A stretch of 64,000 bases of DNA, from assembly GCA_009801085.1 (NCBI GenBank), contig VNWV01000001.1:1984001-2048000 (forward strand). Reading direction: 5' to 3'. Position 1 is the stretch's first letter. Every line of letters begins with the position of its first letter. The stretch is from Lasiodiplodia sp. COLG20. Taxonomy: Eukaryota; Ascomycota; Dothideomycetes; Botryosphaeriales; Botryosphaeriaceae. Below are positions 1 through 12,700 of the stretch, piece after piece. The notes beneath the pieces are model-generated. The model was given only the letters and a program-made list of their open reading frames with translations. It did no database searches and was not told the DNA's origin. Both the position numbers and the translations under genes were made by a program.

Positions 1-1464
1 GCGTGCGTGTGTCACAGGAATAGACACGATCAAAGATCTGAGTAAGATTCGGTTGCCCCGAGATCCGCCGGCGGCCCCTTGCGTCTGGCCGGATATGCGT
101 TCGTGGTTTGTCGCCCTCGTGCGAGCGTTGACGGGGTCAAACTTTCTGATGTCAGGCGCGTCATGTATTTGAGCTCGAGTGCATGACGCGGTGCAACGAG
201 TCTTCGGCGGCGCGTACAACGGTGTCAAGCCAGTGAGGGGCACAGGTGCATGCAGAAAACATGGCGGCTGCACCTCGTGCTCTGTCTTGTTTCAACCACG
301 CCTCTGGCGATGTCAGTGACGCTGGGCGTGCGCGTGCTGTTTGCGCCATCATCACGCGCGGGCTCGCAGGTCCGGCGGCGCTGAGTGGCCTGGCCGTCTT
401 AAAGGTTCGCGGCACGACGTCAAGAGAGACGGGTGTGGGGATGGTGGTAAAGATAGCAGCAGCGTGCGCATCACTCGCAGCTGCAATTTGGGCGGTAAGA
501 ATCCTTCGGGGAGCTTTTATCCGCCATTAACCTCGACAAAGGGCCAAAGCCGGGGACGAGTCGGTGTCGCGATCTATATTTGGGCGCAGAAGCGGGCCAA
601 TTGACGGATCGGGCGCGCGTGCTAGGGGGGCTGAGTCGGGCGGCCCCCAAATTATGGCAGATTAGTCGACGCCGTGTCACACCTCTGGCGTGGAGAAGCG
701 ACTTGGACCACGGCGACGCAGACGCCGTTTGCAGGATCGCGATGCGGGGGCCTTTGAAACGGGCGCGCTGGAAGACCTGGGCACGGCGCGCGGACTGAAG
801 CGCCAGGAGGCGGCGGCGGGCGGCGGCGGCAGGCGGCAGAGCTCACCGCCGGAAGGCAGTGGACTGCACGTCTGCCATCATCGCCCAGCATCGCGACACC
901 ACGCCGGCCCAGCAGACGGCGTGCTGGAACGCCCCCATGCCGGCGACCCTGCCACATGGGCCGACCGGGACCAAAGCCTCGAGCCCGTTTCAAGCGACCC
1001 AGCACCCGGCCGGGATGGCGATCCTTCGATTCCAACGCTCCACAGTGCTCGCTCTCGCACCGCTTGACCCCAGCGGCGATCGCTTGCGCAGGGACGGACG
1101 GTCTCTACCGCTGAGGCGCCCTCGCCGCGCCGCAGCGCCGGGTATGAGCAAGCAACGGCCGCGGCTCCACCATCTTCTAAATCTGGCTGGCCCTAGCCAC
1201 ACCGCGATGGCGTCCCTGCCAGCGTGTGCGCCTTATCCGTCCTCACGCAAATCCTCTGAGATTGCTCGGGGCCATCAGCCTGCGCTCAGCCCTCCCGCAT
1301 AGCCTGCCTGATCTGGATCTTGCACGCGCCGTGACTCGCGCCTCCACTCTCTCCAGATCGCGCCCTAGATTGGCTGCCAGACAAATAGTCGCGGCCGCCG
1401 TCAGCTTCAACCCGCTTCCTTTGTCAGACACCACCTCCTCCCGCCTGCTAGCTCTTACCTCACC
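1..1464. other. 5' intergenic/promoter region, no gene seen
   Basis: GC-rich sequence with only short overlapping open frames on both strands that show no domain or consistent codon pattern. The last 250 bases before the Myb-like gene are pyrimidine-rich (runs of C and T from about 1310 to 1460), as is usual for the 5' leader of an expressed filamentous fungal gene. The end of a neighbouring gene to the left is not visible. Confidence 0.5.
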
Positions 1465-2785
1465 ATGTCCGCTTCCGAGTCCCCAATGCCTTATGTATCC
1501 GCTGCCCAGGTCCAGCCTCCAGCTGCCGACGACATGGACACCACCGCCCACGAGTGGTACACCCTACCCGTCAACGTACGTCCGCCGCCTGCCTTTCGTC
1601 TGCCCGGCACGCAATTGACGACATCACAGCCGCCCTACGACGCCCACTATGGCTTCGTGAACCCCTACGTCACTCCCTCGGTCTCGTCGGCAGGCTTCTC
1701 TCCCATCCCCGAGCACGCAAAGTCCACCGGCGCGCCCACTCCCATGCTCGCCTACTCCACCGCCGACTCGTCCACCTTCCCCAGTGTCTCTGGCCCTGTT
1801 TCCTTCTCGTTGCCCGAGCAAGCTCCCCCGCGCCTCTCCATCCCCTCGCACCTCGAGACCTCGCACGGCTACAACTTCCTCCGCGGCTCCGACAACTACT
1901 ACGTCTACGGCTGCAACGTTCCCTTTGACAGCATTCCGCCACGCCCGCACAGCAGCCCCAGCGTGTTCAGCCCCGTTACACCAGGCGGCAGCAGAGCCTC
2001 GGAGCACTTCGCCTGGCCGCCCAGCACCAACGCCCTCGGCATCTCGCACCCGGGCATCGACGAGACCATGTTCGCCAGCTCCAGCCACCACCAGCCCGCA
2101 GTCCTTGCATCCAGCCCGCCGCATGGCAGTGGCGCCCCTACCCCCGAGATCCGTGCTCCCAAGCCAAACCGCCCCTACGCCCTGATCGCCCCTCACCCGC
2201 TCGGCGTGCAGCGGTTGGCCGCCACCTCCAAGCGTGGCCACGAGGATGACTCGGACATGGCCGAGACCTCGATCAAGCGCCGCAAGTCCAGCTCCTCGAC
2301 CGGCCTGCACGAGCTCGGCGAGGAGGACAAGCTGCTCCTCAAGCTCAAGGACGAGGAGAGCCTCCCGTGGAAGGACATCGCCGCCCGCTTCCAGACGGAT
2401 CTGGGCAAGACGTACCAGATCCCCGCCCTGCAAATGCGCCTGAAGAGACTGAGGGAGCGTCTTCGGGTCTGGACCGATGCCGACGTGAAGGCTCTGCGCA
2501 TGGCTCACGACTACTGGAGGGACCAGAAGTTCGAGATTATTGCTTCAAAGGTGTGTTCTACCACGTTCCAGCACCCTAGCTCTTTTACTGACCATTGTAC
2601 TAAAGATGATGGAATTTGGAGCCTCAGACCGGTGGACCGCCAAACAGTGCGCCCGGAAGTGGGCCGAAGTCGACCCCAGCGCAACGCCCTTCATGACGAC
2701 CCAGGACGAGCCCCAGCATGCCGCTTTCTCGTACACGGCAAGCCCTGAGAGCACCGGCTATCTGCCCTACATGCACATGCCTTGA
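1465..2785 (+). CDS. Myb/SANT-like DNA-binding protein
   Basis: Two exons, 1465-2550 and 2606-2785, with a 55-bp GT-AG intron, give a 421-residue protein. The first 240 residues are low-complexity, rich in Ser, Pro, Thr and Tyr. A short basic stretch (KRRK near residue 272) looks like a nuclear localisation signal. From about residue 280 to 400 is a charged, Trp-containing region with two helix-rich blocks (LPWKDIAARF, then VWTDADVKALRMAHDYW and RWTAKQCARKWAEV) resembling fungal Myb/SANT repeats. The splice is supported because it joins IIASK to MMEFGASDRWTAKQC and continues the second repeat; reading through the intron gives unrelated sequence. The role is inferred as a nuclear DNA-binding or chromatin protein; the target is unknown. 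Confidence 0.8.
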
Positions 2786-5700
2786 AGGCTACGACAAGTC
2801 TTGCTCGAAGCAAACTTGCACGCAAGTGAACGCAAGAAAAATCCCCGCTACGTTTGTGTATACACTCTTCACTTTCGCTCTATACCCCTCCATTTTCGGG
2901 AAGGAAAAAAGACTTTCGCTATGGCCTTCGCTTCTCTAGATACCCCATTTTTCACACGTTCGCTCGCTTTCTTCCTTGTACATTTCCAAGGTTGTTTTCA
3001 AAAAAGACTCTCGCTTGATACCCGGATTTGGTTTTACTGCATTGTACTTCAGTTTCAGCGCTTGCATTGTACGGTACGGGGAATGGGTTGGTTTTCTGCG
3101 GTTTGGAAAGATCTGTCTCACATGCATTTTCTGGCCGGGGTTTGGATTGGTCAGGTTGGCGTTCACGATTGATGGGATATTACAACGGCGCATTTTTTGG
3201 GGTTTGCATGTACGCATGTACGCATGAACGCGGCATTGTTTGAGGAAAGCTTGATTGAATCTATGTTTAGACGTTATACCGAGTTTTTCTGGAAAGTGAC
3301 GTATTTTGGAGCAGTTTCATCACTCGATCCCGTCTGCAATAAGCGAATACCAAAGTCTTGAGCAGCAGGACGGCTCGGGATGTTCCACTGCTTCCTTTCC
3401 CATTTGCGCAGGTGCCAAGCAGTTGATCTCTGCCCCCGCCAACAGGCTCGGCCGCGAAGGTATGTTGCCGTGGAGCCGAAATGATGGAAGCATGGGTCGC
3501 GCTCGAGGATGGAGGTGGTGGTGTCCTGGTTCCGCCGCCCCTGCACGTCAAGCCGCCCGCTTCCCCTTTGCCCGCTCTCACCGCATCGTCGAGGGGAGGG
3601 GTCTTACCAAAAGCGCGGAACCGCACAGCTGCTGCGGCGGTGCTGACTTCGATTGGCCGAGTCGGTGCGGCGTTGTTCGAAGGATTCACCTCCTGGCTTG
3701 ATGATCCTTCCTCTCGCGCCGCCGCTCCACCGCCACGCCATTATTCCCCTCTGGCTAACCCCCTCGCAGCAAGGCGGAGCTTGCTGGTGCCTGTTTGGCA
3801 GCGCTGCGCGTCGCACCGGCAGGTGACAAGGAAGGCGGCGGGCGGCGGTGCTGCTTGCTATGGCCCACACACAAAGCTGTTACAGCCAGCGCCGCAGGCA
3901 GCATGCTTGGCGGGTTGCGCTTCATCCAGAAAAGCTCCGCTCCCCGGCCAACGGGAACTCCCGCACTACCTTTTCTCAAACATGCGCCACCAGAAATAGA
4001 ACTCCCAAGCATTCTGCACATGCCATGCCCGAGCGTTCTGCTGTACTCTTGCACGTGGCCCCCGCGAGGTGCAAAAAGCCGCACGCAGGTGGGGCGGCGC
4101 TGGAGGTGAAGCAGCGCAGTCGAGAAGACTGTTGAAGGCGGCGCGACGGTAGCTGGCGGCAGTAGACTTCCTAATTCGGCATGCCGGGTCGTCCCTTTCG
4201 CTGGTGGCTGGGGCGTGGACAGACAAATCAGGCAGCATTCCAGCCGCGACGTCATTGACAGAGTGCACTCCACAAAGCGTCCACGTTGACTGATCGCTTT
4301 CCGTCGTCGGTGGTCTCGCTTTCGCGCTTCGTTGGAAAAAGCAAGGCGCCGCGGCGGGAAGGCACAGCCAATCAACGCGGCGACGTCATACAATTCGCCC
4401 GGCCCATCTCCGCGCTGCTGATCGATATTGCTGTCTGCTTGCTTGCAGATCTCACGCCATGGGTCAGAAATAGCAGCAGGCACGCGAGGTGATTGATCTA
4501 GAAGCAGCGAACCGGATGGCTGGTAAATTGTCCTAAAACCAAGTCCACATTCTCGTGGGGACTTGAGTACGCCGCACAGTGGCGCCGCTAACAGCTGTCA
4601 TTTTTGCTCTAGTGCCTTCTGTTGGCCGCCGACTAGCTTGCCGCCGCCCGAACGCGCCCAACCTTGAAACGCTTTGTTTAGTAACTCGAGGTACTGCGCC
4701 CCGACAGCAGTAGAGAAGGATACCTACATCACACATCCCAGCAGTGTCCGTAAGCGCTTGCAACTCAGCCTTCACTGTAGCGCCTGCTCGCCCGTACATC
4801 CTGACATGCCCACCAAGTACTGCCGACTTATGTCCGCGCCATGGCATGGATCGGCCTGCGCCTTGGGGCGGAAAAAGCACAGTCTCTGAGTCCTCCTCGT
4901 GACAAAGAGGTACCTAACCGCCAGCAATTGCTGGCGCACTAAGGTAGATCTCCCACTTCCCGCTGATCCTCAAGCCGCCACCCCCAGCGGATCGTCCTTC
5001 CCTGATTTCCCATTGACAAGAATCCGTCCGGCGTTCTGTCCGAACACCACATATGTAAGCGTCGGTCTTTCGCTCCTTATATCCGGACGGTTCGAGAGGA
5101 ATGGCACATGGCACGCGGGGATTAAGCTTATTATTCCGCGCTCCATTGCAATCCTTCCTTCGACCGCCTCAAAAAGCCAGCCATGCAGGAACGCGCCGGC
5201 TTCCTGAGCACTGACTATCTGGAAAGCGTTGACCTTCGGGCCGCAATGGCCCCGTCCGTACACTTATCCAGAGATCACGCAACTTTGACTCAGCACGTCT
5301 TTGTTTAGCACCTGTAGCACCGACGAAGACATGTCTACTAGGTAAGCGTCGGCGAGCGGCGTTTGGGCCTTCTCACGCACGCGCAAACCTGCGGTGCGCG
5401 TGAGTGATGGCGTGGCGCAGTGGTACGTGCTGGTGCTTTTGCCGACGGGCGTTGAGCCAGGTAAATGCCTGCTTTTTGGTCGACTGGACGTACGATGAGA
5501 TCTGCTTTGTCCCCGCGCGCACGGAGGAAGAGTGGGAAAGAATAGAAGTGGTCATGGTTGCACGACAGAATCCGAAACAACCCTATACACAAGAGTCGAG
5601 AAGCATCAAGAAATAGAACTGTAGTGCTTCTTTGGCGGTTGGTGCGACAAAGCTGTCAGAATGTATGCGGTCCGACGTTTCTTGAGAGGGTTTGCTGGCA

Positions 5701-6659
5701 CACAGTCTTGAGACTTGCACAAACGCATACGCATGCACGCAAACCCGCAACTGCGCGTGGAGAGGTCGCATCTCGGTCCCAGTTCCGTGACACCAGGCTA
5801 GCACGGGCGTTGGGCAAAATAGACCATGTGCGCGAGCTGCGCCGTGTGAAGCAGAAGGGCGTCATTATCAGCCAAGGCAGACTCGACTACCACGGCCTCC
5901 CACAGGCTTGGGAAAAAGAAAGGAACATCCCTTCGTGTCAGCATGTCCCACAAGTGGATCGGGGGCCACCCGACAATCTAGACGGGAGTCACTGCGGCGG
6001 CAACGATCTGGACCTTTGCCATAGAAGTTCAAACTTGCGAGAAGCACTATCAAAAAGTGGACAGGGGGCCCAAAAGTCCCATGACGTGTCGCACATATGC
6101 GCGTGTGGACAGGGAACGTCTCTCTGCTGCGAGACTGCAGAGAATGACTCGGAAATGCCGGAATGAAGGAAGAGGCGGGATTTCGGGCATCGGAGCCGTT
6201 GACTTCTCCGCTTTGAAGTCGGGTCGCGGATTGGCGCATGCGTATCGTTCATGCACGTCAGAGCGTCGATTGTAGACAGGGTACGTACGTCTAGAAGGAT
6301 TGGATCAACAGGAGAAAGTAGGGTGAAGTCGAGTAAGTAGGATCAAAATGGCGCCACCAGGTTTATTGATTTGTCGTGTTTATCAACACGGACTTCGAAT
6401 AGGAGATTAGAAGGAAGTACGTGTAGAAGGTGGGATATTCATCCAGCAATCTGTCTGATTGGCGTTTCGCGACATCGGGTAATGGGCTTTGCTGACCGGC
6501 CCGATTGAGCAGAATCCCATCGCCTCACCACGGCCAAAGGAGCTTTGCCTAGATTTTTGTCGGTGAAATCCGGCAATTTCGTGCCGGTGGAGAAGCTAGA
6601 AAGGGCCAGTCCTTCTTAGCTCCCTCAAGTACATAGCTGTCGGATGAAGGACCCTTGAA

Positions 6660-7230
6660 AAAAAAGTAGAGCAGCGGGTTGCTGTTCGGATGCGAAGAAC
6701 CACCACTTAATTGTCTGGACGGACGTACGCGAAGAATTTAGGTCCTAGTCACAAAGCTAATTAAGTGTTTGGTTTTTAGTGCCTTTAGGGGGTCCTCTCT
6801 CCTATAAGTCTATTTTGACACGCAGCTTTACTACCACCACCAAGCAAGCTCAGATTTAATCCTCAGCACTCACGTAACGGGTATCGCGAGCATTGAGTGT
6901 GCACTACATAAGGGGTAAAGAGCTATAGATGCTCAACTCAACGCGAGTTCATCATTCAGCATTTAAAAATGTATATTAAAAAAAAAACCGCTGTAACGGG
7001 CAGTACACGAGCTCTACAACTACTTCTTAAACAAAGTTACTAAAAAACCAACCCGCTAATCTCTTATAGAAAAGTAAAGGTTAGCATATCTCCAAGTTCG
7101 CATCATTAACGTCGTAAGCTTTGTGCTGCTTTTTATAAGTAACACTGAAGAAAGAAAGAGAAAAGGAGAAAAATAGAGAGAGAGAGAGAGAGAGAGCATA
7201 TAAAAAAGAAAGAAAAAAACAGATACTTCC
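6660..7230. repeat. AT-rich island, possible decayed (RIP-type) repeat
   Basis: Composition shifts sharply to A/T with TAA/TTA-rich words, homopolymer A runs (around 6980) and no open frame of note, unlike the GC-rich flanks. In filamentous ascomycetes such pockets are often old transposon copies mutated by repeat-induced point mutation. I cannot identify terminal repeats or an element family, so the origin is inference. Confidence 0.35.
7175..7196. repeat. (AG)11 microsatellite
   Basis: Perfect dinucleotide run of about 11 AG units inside a longer purine tract (7146-7220), lying in the likely 3' UTR of the minus-strand MFS transporter. Confidence 0.9.
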
Positions 7231-7236
7231 CCAACC

Positions 7237-8834
7237 TCACACCCCCTCCGCCTCCGCCTCCACCGTCCGCCGATGGAAACCACTCCTCGCCCTCAGCGTC
7301 GGTCCCCACCGATAAAACACCCACGGCAGCGGCGCCATCCCCAACGCCACGAAGCCCAGCACGCTCGTGGCCCACTCCGTTCCCAACCCTTGGTACGCGT
7401 CGCGGGCGAACAGCGGAAACGCGGCGCCGAACAGGCCGCGCAGCAGGGCGTTGGCGGCGAGCGCGCTGGCGGCGAAGCGACGTCCGTAGCAGTCGGTCAG
7501 GTAGGCGGTGATAGCCAGGAAGAGCGGGACGAAGCCGGCGCCGAAGGGGATGCCCGCCGCGATGGGCAGCAGCGCGTGGTAGCGTGGTGGTGATGTCCAG
7601 GCGAACCAGAAGAGGCCGAGTGGGATGAGCCATGAGAGGAGGATCAGGTGCGGGAGGCGGGCTTCGGGTGGGGAGGAGTTGTCGTCGTCGTTGGTGGTGG
7701 TGGTGGTGCGGCGCTGTTGTTGTTGTCGAAGTTTGGTGACGTAGTGCGCGTGCACGCGGTTGATGAGGGGGGAGGAGGCGGTTGCGAGGGCCATGCCGAT
7801 GCCGATGCCGAGGAAGGATAGGCCTGACGGGCCTGGCGCCCAGCCGCGGGTTTGGGAGAAGACGGTCGGGTAGGCCGTGAAGTCGAGGTACAGGATGCCG
7901 TAACAGAAGGCCATGTAAAGAGACAGGAGGAACAGTATGGGCTCGGTGAAGAGCATGATCCAGGGGCGGGTGAGCGTGACGTAGTAGTCAATCTTAGGAT
8001 TCTCTTTGGAGTGGTCTTTTCGGAGGTATGCTTGTTTCTTTGTCAGGATGACTGGTGCGTACGTCTCAGGCAGCAAAGCAAGCACCGAGATGTAGGAGAC
8101 ACCGCCGATGATGGCAACGATCCAGTAGTTCCTGTGCCGAGCCTGCATCAGCATTCATTTCTTAGCCATGATTCTTGTCTTACCATCTCCAGTGGATGTA
8201 TTGAGCTACATAACCACCAAACACTGGGGCTATGACGGGACCCAAGAAACTGGCCGCAGTGAAAAGGGCTAGCGGGACTGTTCTGTGGCTGGTAGGCCAC
8301 ATGTCCGTCAGGCTCCCACCCGAATTTATCACTGGGAATGTAAGAATCTGGATCGACAATTGAGGAGTGTAACCGACCGGTAGGCGATCCGAAGAATCCG
8401 CAAAAGAAACGGAAGATGAGAAGTGAAGCGATGTTGGGAGCTAACGCGCACCCTACGGTGAAAGCCACGAACAGCAACAGGACGACTCGGTATATTGGGT
8501 TTCTGCCCCAGACCTCGGATAGAGGGCCGAAAATCAATGGACCGATTGCAAACCCGACGAGGAAAGTTGAGACACCAAGCGTGGCCACCGTTCTTGAGCA
8601 ATTGAAGCTTTGCGCCACATCGGCCACCACCGCAGTGTGGATGCTTGAGCAAAGACTGATTGTCGTTGTCATTGCGACAATCACAATTGTGCAAAGCCAC
8701 TTTTTGCCTGCGTGCCATGAAAGAGGGTCCTCCGCCTTGTCCAGCTGAATGATCAATGCTGACTCGTCCGCTGAAGCCGCCGGGCGAGTACCAGCGACTT
8801 CCGCAGCTAGTGTTCGTGTTCCGGAAGTATCCAT
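7237..8834 (-). CDS. MFS multidrug/H+ antiporter (DHA1-like)
   Basis: Three exons on the minus strand (8834-8378, 8331-8184, 8131-7237) with 46- and 52-bp introns give 499 residues, normal for 12-helix DHA1 transporters. Plasma-membrane efflux of drugs or small metabolites in exchange for protons is the family role; the substrate is unknown. Visible marks are the loop 2-3 motif (GPLSEVWGRNPIY), the antiporter-type motif C area restored by splicing (GSPTVINSGGSLTDMW) and the LPETYAP segment after helix 6. The raw reading looks frameshifted, but the introns restore the frame; the second acceptor is CACAG at 8132, not the nearer GCAG. The cytoplasmic loop near helices 8-9 carries a Gln/Thr/Asn/Asp low-complexity insert encoded by trinucleotide repeats. 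It borders an AT-rich island. Confidence 0.9.
7681..7729 (-). repeat. Trinucleotide repeats coding a Q/T/D-rich loop
   Basis: Successive GTC/GTT/GTG-type triplet runs on the plus strand read on the minus strand as short runs of Gln, Thr and Asp in an intracellular loop of the MFS transporter. Triplet runs of this type are prone to length change without breaking the frame. Confidence 0.75.
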
Positions 8835-9752
8835 AAACGTTTAATATTTTACTAAAAATTAAATTGTTGACTTGCGCGTAGTAGCGGAGTTGATTATCTG
8901 AAGGTATGCAGTGCTCACGTGCGGCGCAGCACCACGCCCTTTGACAAGTGTCGTGCTATCTCAGATGGGATTGCGTCATGCCCATGAACCAACCATCCAT
9001 TGGGTAAGAATGTGGATCCTAAATCACTGCCGTGTGTTTAGACCAATGAAACGGCTTCCTTCGACAGCCTTTACCAGGTCTCTTGGCGTTTGTAGTAATC
9101 TGAACAGGCAGAATGCATCAATCTCCACTTCGCTGAGAAATTCAAGTGTATTATACCTGCCAACAGGTGTAAATAATAACGCCAAACTCCATGAGAGCTC
9201 CGTAAGGAACGTTTCCACCGTCATTACCGCCCTTTTTTTCCATCCGTCAAAGTCATAAGCGAGTGTATCATATCCAAGTCCTCCACCTGGACCCCTTTTC
9301 ATCTCTCTCGAACCAAAGCAGAATGAAAACCCCCCAAGATACTATCGAACCCAAATTTTCTCCTCTACTCGCCAGAACAGCACAAAGAGAGGAGGAGAGC
9401 CGAGAAGCTGCACATCCCACTCACAGACCATCCCACGGCAACGCCTGAGGCAAGAAGAGCCCAGAACGCCCAACGTGGGTACGCCCAGCCACAGTAGAGC
9501 TTTGAAGCAGAACTCACAGCTCCCATGCCCTGCCCCCCTTTCCCACTCCTCATGCTGGAGGGTAGTCGTAGTTTTCGCCCCCGGGATCGTCTCGCAGCAA
9601 CGCAAGCGCCGAAATCCAATTTTCGCGCCAAAAAACGCCCAAATAATACGAGTTCATCCAGCCGCTATATAACCGGCTTCGAAGCAAACAACCCACGATT
9701 CCCTAAGGCGCTTTTACATCACGCAATAAGAGAAAAGAAAAAGCCTACCGCT
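8835..9752. other. Intergenic: MFS promoter and PAN-protein 3' region
   Basis: No gene seen. The part next to 8835 is the promoter of the minus-strand MFS gene and is A/T-rich just upstream of its start codon. The part near 9752 lies downstream of the PAN/Apple gene stop. Confidence 0.5.
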
Positions 9753-12700
9753 CTAAACCGTTCCGTGTACCCCCTTCTCCACAATCCTCATCTTCGGCAA
9801 TTCTCTCTTCTTCAACATCCTCCTCTTAGTCACCCCACTCCCCGTAACCTTCTGTATGCCCATAACGTTCGCATTAGCGTACGTCTGACCGACGGAATCC
9901 TTAAAGTACGCCGCGTTCCCGCCGATCGTGGCCCACTTGCAGCCGGTCGTCGTGTCGCAGCGGCTGGCCATCTCCTCAGGCACGGCGCTCGTCGTTGCCC
10001 AGCGCGGGTTGTCGGCCATGTTGTTGCCGTTGTTGTCGAAGCCGCAGAGGATTAAGAACTGCGCGCCCGACGCGGGCACCGTGTAGACGGTTGCATTGGA
10101 GCCCGGGCAAGCGACGGCGCCCGAAGACGCCGGAAAGCCGTTCCATCCGCCACTGCTGGCAGCGCTCGAGGATGCTGCCGGCGCCGAGGACGTGGTGGAG
10201 CTGCTGCTGCTGGTGGCATCGGTGAGCTTGCGTCCGCCCCAGATGTTGGTGTTGGTCTGGGCCGCGCCCGACGATGACTTGAGGTAGCAGGTTCCATCGG
10301 CGCCAGCAGACGGTGGAATGACGAACGATACTTGGCGACAGTTGGTTGTTTGCTCGCAGAGCTCAACGCACAGCTCCATCGTCTTCCTGTAGAAGTAGTT
10401 GATGTCGCCGCCATATCGGTCTTGACTACACTCAATCATGTACGTAGCGCCGTCAGACGCCGTATAGGTCTGTCCATTGCTACCAGGACAGCTGATGGCT
10501 GCCTGCGAGGAAGGCGCAGAGGTCGCAGACGTCGCTGTAGTCGCTGTAGTTGGAGTGGTGGCTGTGGTCGGGGTTGTCGCTGTAGTCGGTGTAGTCGCAG
10601 TGGTCGGGGTTGTCGCAGTGGTCGGGGTGGTCGCCGTAGTCGGAGTTGTTGCTGTAGTCGGAGTTGTTGCTGTAGTCGGGGTGGTCGCCGTTGTCGGGGT
10701 GGTCGCAGTTGTCGCTGTAGAAGAAGAGCTACTAGGATCCTTTGCAAACATAACTCTGGCCCCGTCCAGAGCATTTCGGTCGTTGTTGAAATTCTGCTTG
10801 CACTGGCAGGTGTTTGACTTATCCAAAATTGCCACGTCGCATTGAGTGCCGTATTTATCGGTACAAAATTTCAGACAGTCCTCTACGGTAGCAACGTTCG
10901 CCTTGGAGGAGTCATTTGGTAAGTTAAAGCTACCGCCGGGTTGGACATTACAGTAAAGCCAATACTGCTTCGTTCCCGCAGTTATAGACTTGCCAGCATC
11001 TTGGGTACACTGAAGTCCTGGTGTAGCAGCGACTGTCGCCGTGGTCGCCGTGGTCGCCGTGGTCGCTGTAGTCGGGGTAGTCGCTGTAGTCGGAGTGGTC
11101 GCTGTAGTCGGAGTGGTCGCTGTAGTCGGGGTGGTCGCTGTAGTCGGGGTGGTCGCTGTGGTTGGCGTGGTCGCTGTGGTTGCAGTCGTGAGCGTGGTAG
11201 CTGAGGAAGAGCTGGGTGACGCAGCTACATCGCTGCTGCTACTGCTGCCGCTCCCGCCAGCGCTGGATGAGGAGACAACACTGGAGGAGGAGGCGCCACT
11301 GGATGAGGAGGCACTACTGGATGGGGAGACCACATTGGATGAGGACACTCCTCCCACCACGGAGCTACTGGAAGCAGCACCACTCGCAGATGCCCCTGAG
11401 GCAGCAGATGATGCAGAAGGTGCCGTGTTTGGCACGACAGTAGAACCGGAGATTACCAGCGTCGGGAATCCCGGACTAGCCTGACCGGGGGGCGGTAAAG
11501 TCATCTGGTTTCCGCTGTAGAAGTTGGACGCGCCAGCAGTGGCCGCTGGAAGTGAAAAGCCAGGGTTGCTGCCACTCAGAGACGACTCCACACGTAGCGT
11601 GGGAGTGACGACCTCAGCATTGCACACAGGACTACCGGGCGGGTAGACAGTCGTGGTAAACGTGTCAGTGAATGTCTCGGTCGCCGTGATACGAGGCTGC
11701 GTGAAGATGCTGGTGACGGTTCTGGCATCCGAGCTCACTGTACGGTAAACAATCGAAGTGACGTCGACCCACGTCGTGGGGTTGTTGGCTGTGACGGTGA
11801 GCCAATTGACGTTGTTGGCAACGCGCGTCACTGTATCGACCATGGTCGAGCGTGACTGGAGATACACAGTAGAAATTGGCAATATTGTCGTCGAGAAAGT
11901 GGAACCGCAGTAAGGAACAGCGTACGTCGTAGGCTGTGCACGGCGATGGAGCTTCTCGAGGTCCTTGCGTCTGAGCTTCTGCCCAGTTGGCGCGGCAGCT
12001 GCACCTGAAGGCCGTTCCATAAGACGTGGACTGACGCATGCTGAGCTGACCGTTTGCCGGAGTGTCGTGACCTCTGTAATGGTACGGTCATCCACAGCCA
12101 TGTACGACGTGACAGTGACAGTCGGCTTGGTCAAGAAGCTGGTCGAGACACCAGTCCTTGTTACAGTAGATGTCCCACCCGGGGGTAAAACCGTTGTGTA
12201 CGAGTTGACATCGCGGTAGGTGGTTGACGCTGGATACGGCTGTCAGCACTAGCATGCACGATTGAGGTTGCCGTAGGAAAACTTACTGACGGTGCTTGAG
12301 ACCCAAGCTGTGAGCGTTGAAGTGGCAGTCGTGTACGTGACAGTTGGTGTGTGGTTGTGTATATACGTAACACGGGAAGTGAAAGCACCCCCCTTGTTAG
12401 TCCCAATAAGGCTGAGCGTCACGGGCCCCGCAGAAATTGTGCTCTGGGGCAATCTGAAGCTGAAGGGAATGGTTCCAGTAAAGTCTTCGGCAACAGTGGC
12501 AACATCCTTTATTTCATATTAGCGTGCAAAATGCAAGAGGTCAAAATAAGGGCTTCTTACTATAGCGCTGACCCAGCGCGTGTTGTCTTGAAGATCGTTG
12601 TATTTGGCCACCACCGTGTAAAGGCCACCATTGGCGCAACCAGGCACAAGCCGATCCTGGACGAGGTCGGCACGAAGGCGATCGGCAGAATTGAGGTCCG

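Larger units (their letters stand above)
2786..7236. other. 4.4-kb gene-free region
   Basis: Many overlapping short frames on both strands (the longest about 200 codons at 5558-6166) have no recognisable domain, no sensible splice partners and no bias toward coding-like composition, so I call no gene. About 2786-3250 is the likely 3' UTR and terminator area of the Myb-like gene. The region is GC-rich to about 6280 and then turns AT-rich toward the MFS gene. It could contain non-coding transcripts, which sequence alone cannot show. Confidence 0.5.

Noticed and set aside
1624..2508. 294-codon minus-strand frame over the Myb-like gene
   Set aside because: Gly/Val/Arg shadow of the sense exon.
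5405..5440. tRNA-like words (GTGGCGCAGTGG)
   Set aside because: No cloverleaf can be completed in the following 80 bases.
5558..6166. 202-codon plus-strand frame in the 4.4-kb gap
   Set aside because: No domain, no convincing start context, no splice partners, and overlapping frames of similar quality on the other strand.
8132..8377. Apparent frameshift in the MFS transporter
   Set aside because: Two short introns (8132-8183 and 8332-8377) restore the frame and rebuild conserved motifs, so it is not a broken gene.
10477..11484. Plus-strand Val/Gly repeat frames
   Set aside because: They are the complementary reading of the coding minisatellites of the PAN/Apple protein.
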